A stretch of 64,000 nt of DNA, from assembly GCA_033296885.1 (NCBI GenBank), contig MU864003.1, positions 1-64,000 on the forward strand. The letters run 5' to 3'. Made by a program: the position numbers and the translations under genes. The notes under the pieces were generated by a model. That model saw nothing but the letters and a program-made list of their open reading frames with translations. It ran no database searches and had not been told where the DNA came from. Origin of the DNA: Triangularia verruculosa. Its lineage: Eukaryota > Ascomycota > Sordariomycetes > Sordariales > Podosporaceae. Positions 58,744-64,000 of the stretch are shown here, piece after piece. Numbering within the stretch: position 1 is the stretch's first letter; each line of letters opens with the position of its first letter.

Positions 58744-59935
58744 TTTGGCTGGTGGTTTTTGAGGCGGTGATCGACTGTTGACGGATCGTTCGTTGGGCGG
58801 ATTTGTCGCTGGCTGGTCAGTCTCAAAATCAAGAGGGGAGAAGGTTCAGAAAGACGGTCGCGAAATTTACCCCAGGCCGAATGGATATTCCGAACTGTGT
58901 GGGCGGAAAAATTACTGGGCCAAGCTTAGGGCCATGTTATGATTGGTTCAAGGGGTGAAGTGGGTCACGTGCAGTGAATGGCCTTGGCAGAGCTCTAGGG
59001 CGAGTGGAGACTTCGAGCTTCAATGTTCCAGTTTAAATATGGAAATTTTTGCAGCTCTCAAGCTTCCTCTTGCTCTGCACAACGCGACAACCAGTGCGAC
59101 TCGACCCTTTTGAGAAACCATGCCTCGTTCTTTTTCAACTGCGATGCGATAATTGTGGCGGATGATACGGGCACATGGCATGGTTTCTCAGGGTTCGATA
59201 TGATGGTACGACAAGACGCAACTGGTCCTGTGCGATGCAATGCCGAGCTGGACATCGATACTCAGCACAATAATGATGGTTAGTTTCACCTGCGATTCCT
59301 GCACCTCCCCCGAGCCTTACCCTGATGATCAACACCTTTACATTTATATTCTGGTACCTCTTATGCTAGATTCCTTCGGGTCTCGATGATTTAACTGGAC
59401 TTCTGATTTCGGCTCTCGTTACCATCATGTTTCAATACCTGTCGATGGGCATGGCTAACATGACAATAGGATTATCAATGACTTGGCTTCTGTGAAATCT
59501 AGAATATGGATCTCGATCGTCCATTGGCAATTAAATATATCATGTTCCCTTTATTTTCTCTCTCTGCTCGAAATGCCTCCAAGTGTGCCTTTCATGACGC
59601 TCCCTCCATTTACAACTGGCCTGTGATTCTACCTAAGCCTGAACGTCAAACACTCATTCCTCTACCGAAAGACAGCTTCAAGCCTGCCCGTATGTCATCC
59701 ACAGATATAGCATTAAGAGACAGTTAATGTCCCAGTAGATGTGACAGGTCTACCGTACTGTATCACCGACTCCAACCGACTTCGAATGCCGTGCATTCCT
59801 TCTTCTCGCTGAATAATTGTACATTGCATCTTCCCCTTGATCATCAGAGAACCATCGAGTCAACGAGTAACCTTTCACCCCTTCCCGCCTACAGGCAATC
59901 TACACGATCGCGCCCACTCTTCATTCGGCCCCATC
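58744..59935. other. 1.2-kb intergenic region, S13 promoter and U2AF 3' flank
   Basis: The left part is the promoter of the S13 gene, with a CACGTG at ~58966. The right part holds the 3' UTR of the U2AF gene. A perfect 14-bp inverted repeat lies at 59111-59124/59177-59190. Small frames carry no domain. Confidence 0.5.
59111..59190. repeat. Perfect 14-bp inverted repeat with 52-nt loop
   Basis: TGAGAAACCATGCC (59111-59124) has its exact reverse complement at 59177-59190. The stem could form in RNA. I cannot match it to a known RNA family. Confidence 0.85.
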
Positions 59936-61996
59936 TTACCACGCATTTACATCGAAATTCTCCTGTGATTGTTTGTTAGCATTCGGACCCGGAGAGATCA
60001 AGAGTCTCGAGGTTGGGAACGTACCTCGGGGAAATATGTTGTCACCACAGTCCGGTCAGCGAATTTCCGCCCAGCCAGAGCCCGGAGAGCCTTGTCAGCA
60101 GCCTCGTGGTTCTCGAACTTGATGAAAATCTTGCCCACGCCGGCGGACTGTCTGCTGCCGCCAACGGGCCGGGGAATCTTGAGAGAGATGATCTTGCCAA
60201 ACTTCTCGCACTCTTCTTGGACATCGTCGCGGATTTCTGTATCGCAAAGTTAGCAAACTCCACGAGTTGAGTAGACACAGCAAAAAGACGAAACATACCC
60301 TCATAATCATCGTTGTCCATCAGCTCATCCGCCGTGACCATGTTCAGAAGTTGGAGGACTCTGCCGGCATCATTGTCCGCAGGAGTGGTACCAGCCAGCA
60401 TAGACATGGCGTTGACACTGAGTTCACCAGCCACCTGAGTGATGCCGATGCTGGCCTTCTGGACTTTGAGCGCCTTCTCTCCGAGCATCATGTTGTTGAG
60501 ACCACTAATGGCAACATCAGTGGCACTTGGGTCGGCATACTCGAAGAAAGCGATGCCCTGGAACGTGTTAGTTCAAGAAAAGATCACATGGAGTCCTGAC
60601 GACGCTTACCCTCGACTCTTGTGTGCCGTTATCCTTCACCACCACAAACGACTTGAGCTTGCCAAAACTAATAAGAAGTTCCATGACCTGGTCTTCGGTG
60701 AGGTAAGAGGGGATACCGGTCATGCTGATCTTGTTTGGCCCATCAACCACGGTGCTTGATGGGACGTTCGAGTCGGGGTCGTAGTTGGGGTCCTCTACAA
60801 CTGCAGGCACGATGTAATCCTTCGGCCGACGGATCTGCAGCCCTGTAACCGTGGCACCGTTTCCATTTGTAGGGTGATCATCGGCATCCATCGTGATACC
60901 GTCGAGAGCCAGCGCCACCGTCGCATCTGTGTTGTTACGGAATTCGAGCATAGCAAACGTCCGGTCTGGCGAAATGTTGCAAAGGAGGCATGGATCTGCC
61001 TGCTCGATAACGTTCAGGCCATTGAGCTGGAGATTGAAGAAGTTGACGATACTTTCGTCGGTTGCTGAGGGGGGGATATTCGACAGGATCAGGCGCTTGG
61101 CCTGGCGGGAGTTTGTAGGTTTGAGAGCCGCGCTGTTTACTGCACCACCAGGCTGGCTCATAAATGCCTGCAGCTTCGTTGGATCCATGGCCTGTTGTCT
61201 GGGGGCTCCTGGAAGCGGGAACATGCCCGAAAGTTTGGCTTGTTCTGCCGTGACATTGTCGTAGCCGGGGGGCTTGATATCCCATTGTGTAAGGCGCCGT
61301 CTGCGTTCGAGAATCGGCACGATATCGGTAAGGTCGGGTGTTGGCTCGCGCTTCTTGGGGGGCGGCGATGCACTGCGCCGGCGCTCCCTCTCCCTCTCTC
61401 TATCCGCGTCCCGATCACCACCACGTCTTCCACCGCTACGGCGATCGTCAATAACATCCCGGTCGGGGCGCTCTCCGGGGCGCTCTCCGGGGCGCTCTCC
61501 ACGGCGCTCGCGTCTCCCATCATCGTCATCGCGCCTGTTTCTTCCGCCTCTGTCCCGGTCCCATTCCCTGTCACCGCCACGGTCCGATCCACGATCCGCT
61601 CCCCGGCGATCCCGTCCTCCAGTGTATCGATCCTCGCGCTCTCTATCACGATGGCTACGGCTGGAAGAATATGCGTCAACGTCTCCGCCGCCAGCACCTT
61701 CGTCGCGACGAGATCTACCGCCACTGCGGTAATCTGGTGGGGATCTGGATCTTCTTCTGCTGCCTCTGCTGTCGCGGGGCTCACCGCGGTCGCGTCTATC
61801 GTCGCGATCACGTCTGGACGACTGTTTACCGTCAGTACTGTCAGTGAGAGGGGCCGCGATTTCTATAGCCGACTCACCTGATGATCGCGAGATGAACCGT
61901 AACGGCCACTGTCTATTGCGCGTCGGTTAGCTGCGGAGGTGCCCAATTGGAAACCGGGGGGAACAAACCTCTGGAAGAGTAGTTATCTCCGTTCAT
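59936..61996 (-). CDS. Splicing factor U2AF large subunit (U2AF65)
   Basis: Six exons on the minus strand (61969-61996, 61878-61912, 60610-61821, 60299-60557, 60025-60236, 59936-59962) join in phase to 590 residues. The N-terminal ~170 residues form an Arg/Ser/Asp-rich RS-type domain with a triple GERP repeat. Three RRM-type folds follow: RRM1 from RLILSNIPPSATDESIVNFF, RRM2 from ISMTGIPSYLTEDQVMELL to AFFEYADPSATDVAISGLNN, and the C-terminal U2AF-homology motif (EECEKFGKIISLKIPRP...GRKFADRTVVTTYFPEENFD) with the RxF signature RKF. The last exon is just nine codons with stop. U2AF65 binds the polypyrimidine tract and recruits U2 snRNP in the nucleus. The RRM1 RNP motifs are weak, as usual for fungi. 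Confidence 0.95.
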
Positions 61997-62422
61997 CTTT
62001 GCGGAAGATCCCGGTGAATCTGAATTGATGCTTCGCGTGCAGCAGTTGCTGTCAGATTGTCTGCTGAAAAAGTTGTGATGCGAGTGATCAAGGCAGTCCA
62101 CAATGTCGTCGCGAGGCTGGAACTTTTTTGGAACGGCAAACCTGGGCCATGCGGATGCTTGGCATGCTTCCCAGCTGCACTAAGCCGAGTGGGGCTTAGC
62201 TTCAATTGTAATCGCCCCTGGATCCTCGACCCAGCAACACCTCCAGGCAGGCAGGCAAAGCGAGCTCAAGTGAATAATTGTCACGCTCGTTCCATACAGC
62301 TCATGATTTCCTTAGATCTCTTCTCAAATGCTTCCTCGCTTGATTACTAGTTTTATCTGTTTCTCGCCCACACTCTCATTGACGTGTCACAATCGCTCTG
62401 CCAAGCAACTTGATCTCTCACA
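61997..62422. promoter_or_regulatory. Divergent promoter region U2AF/OGG1
   Basis: The 426 bp between the two divergent start codons must hold both promoters and 5' UTRs. No TATA box is obvious and no gene is seen. Confidence 0.5.
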
Positions 62423-63755
62423 ATGGCCTCGGAATGGCGCAAATTACCCCTGAGCCTTGCCGAGCTCTGTATTGACACAGCTCTCCGTTGTGGACGTATG
62501 TTCCTGTCACTTCAACTCCCCATTCATCACTCCCAGACTAACAATACCTTCAGAATCATTCCGTTGGCGCAAAATAAACGATGAATGGCACTGCGTCCTC
62601 TCCAACCGCCTCATCACCCTCACACAGTCACCATCTCACCTCTTGTACAAATCCACCCTCCCAGCCATCAACCCCCCTTCAGAAGAAACCACCCTCCCAC
62701 TCTTGCAATCCTACTTCTCCCTCAGCGTTCCCCTCTCCCAGCTATACACTCAATGGTCGGCCACAGACCCAAACTTTGCCAAACGTTGCCCATCCTTCAT
62801 GGGCATCCGCATTCTGAATCAAGACGCCTGGGAAACCCTCATATCCTTCATCTGCAGCTCCAACAACAACATCTCCCGGATCTGCTCCATGGTTAATAAC
62901 CTTTGTCTTCATTACGGCCCATATATCACCACAGTATCAGGGGAACCATTCCACGACTTTCCCTCTCCCGAAGCACTCTCTGGGCCGGATGTGGAATCCC
63001 ACCTTCGCTCGCTGGGTTTTGGCTACCGGGCCAAATACATCGCTGACACCGCTCGAATCGTCTCTCGGCAACGGCCAAAGGGATGGCTTGACCAAATCCG
63101 GAACCCGGCCGTCCCGCCAGCTGATAACCCAGAGTTCCAGCCTGGAGAGAAAGCAACGTACCGCAAGGCCCACGAGGCACTGCTGGAACTGACAGGTGTC
63201 GGGCCCAAAGTGTCAGACTGCGTCTGTCTGATGGGATTAGGGTGGTGGGAATCAGTCCCCATCGACACTCACGTCTGGCAAATTGCCCAGCGAGACTACA
63301 ACTTTGGCGGGAAGAGCAAGGGAAAGACGTTCACCAAGGGCATGTATGAGAGCGTGGGGGATCATTTCAGGAAGATATGGGGGGAGTATGCCGGATGGGC
63401 GCAGAGCGTGCTTTTTACGGCGAATCTCAAGTCGTTTGCCGAGCAGGCGAAGGCTGGTAAGAAGAGCAAAAAGGAAGAGGATGGAAAAGGCGGTGGAGTG
63501 GTGGTGAAGAAGGAGGTGATCAAGCAAGAGGTAGTCAAGGTTGTGAGAAGCGAGGAGGTGACGGTTTCACGGACGAGGAAGAGAAAGGCTGTCAAGGAGG
63601 AGGAGGAGTCGCAGCGGCAGGATGAAGATGTCAAGATGGAGGATGTAATGGACGGGCTGACGCTTAGCTCTCAGGTGTCACAGCTCTCACATACGAGTAC
63701 GACGATGAGGAGGGTGAGCAAGAGGTTAAAAGCACGGGATAGTCAAAGTCAATAA
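62423..63755 (+). CDS. ogg1: 8-oxoguanine DNA glycosylase/AP lyase OGG1
   Basis: Two exons (62423-62495, 62554-63755) encode 424 residues. The N-terminal OGG domain has LPLSLAELCIDTALRCGQSFRWR, completed by splicing. The helix-hairpin-helix-GPD motif, ELTGVGPKVSDCVCLMGLG...VPIDTHVWQIA, carries the catalytic Lys243 and Asp262. CSSNNNISRI and FGYRAKYI are further OGG1 blocks. OGG1 removes 8-oxoguanine opposite C and nicks the strand in the nucleus and mitochondria. The C-terminal ~100 residues form a charged, low-complexity tail with basic clusters (RTRKRK, RVSKRLK), longer than in yeast and probably holding the nuclear signal. It is divergent with the U2AF gene. Confidence 0.97.
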
Positions 63756-64000
63756 TGGTGGAGGTGGTGTACGATACGGACTGAGATTTCGAGGAACATT
63801 GTTAATTGATTTCTTCTGGTTTCTATATGTTACCTGGTAAAAGGGGGTGTATAGGAGCTCCCAACGTAATTTGAACCATTTTTTGGCCGCACATGTGGGC
63901 AAATGGCAGTCAGTTCTTCTCTTGCCGTTAAGACGAACTATGGTATTCTTTTTCGTTGTCTCATTCTCAAGTCACCTCGTCAACAAGCCCACCTTCCACT

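Noticed and set aside
61158..61881. Long frames on both strands, rich in Ser/Ala/Thr/Val or Arg
   Set aside because: They are other-frame readings of the U2AF RS-domain DNA.
1..64000. CRISPR array, bacterial operons or secondary-metabolite cluster
   Set aside because: No regularly spaced repeats, no polyketide/NRPS signatures, and spliced eukaryotic genes throughout.

Overview
The window is nuclear DNA of a filamentous ascomycete, most likely a Sordariomycete of the Sordariales (Neurospora/Podospora/Chaetomium type). The grounds are: spliced genes with short introns (about 48-150 nt) that have GTRNGT donors and CTAAC/CTAAT branch points; a tRNA-Met with an intron after position 37; gene types typical of such fungi (Zn2Cys6 activator, HAP2, RIM15, eIF3d); and AT-rich tracts that look like the result of repeat-induced point mutation (RIP). 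I had no database. Names rest on motif recognition, and exon joins were worked out by hand from splice sites and reading phase.

Layout. 1-2.9 kb: a gag-protease remnant of a Ty1/copia-type retrotransposon with a possible LTR tail, then degraded repeats (a 119-bp tandem duplication and an 11-bp array). 5.0-7.6 kb: Zn2Cys6 transcription factor (+). 8.2 kb: tRNA-Trp. 8.9-11.0 kb: MFS phosphate-type transporter (-). 13.4-19.3 kb: RIM15-type kinase (-). 21.2-22.0 kb: AT-rich island. 23.9-25.0 kb: LPA-acyltransferase-like gene (-) with an in-frame stop. 26.6-28.0 kb: bZIP factor (+). 28.7-30.6 kb: eIF3d (+). 31.1-33.9 kb: PSO2/SNM1 nuclease (+). 34.0 kb: tRNA-Met (-). 34.8-35.5 kb: LSm2 (-). 37.1-38.0 kb: HAP2/NF-YA (-). 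38.0-49.8 kb: 11.8 kb with no supportable protein gene but a strong inverted repeat. 49.8-50.9 kb: serine/proline-rich protein of unknown function (+). 53.8-56.4 kb: FAN1 nuclease (-). 56.8-57.4 kb: SDC1/DPY-30 subunit of COMPASS (+). 57.9-58.7 kb: ribosomal protein S13 (-). 59.9-62.0 kb: U2AF large subunit (-). 62.4-63.8 kb: OGG1 glycosylase (+).

The genes are mostly unrelated housekeeping and regulatory genes, and there is no operon or biosynthetic cluster. Themes that recur are DNA repair (PSO2 and FAN1, both interstrand-crosslink nucleases, plus OGG1), RNA processing and translation (LSm2, U2AF, eIF3d, S13, two tRNAs) and nutrient or stress regulation (Zn2Cys6 factor, phosphate-type transporter with distant CACGTG sites, RIM15, HAP2, bZIP). 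Both tRNA genes lie between convergent protein genes. Two gene pairs (FAN1/SDC1, U2AF/OGG1) are divergent with about 0.4 kb between start codons. I found no convincing new multi-gene system. The observations most worth following up are the premature stop in the acyltransferase, the CCAAT palindrome upstream of HAP2, the 51-bp inverted repeat in the gene desert and the repeat-flanked AT-rich island.
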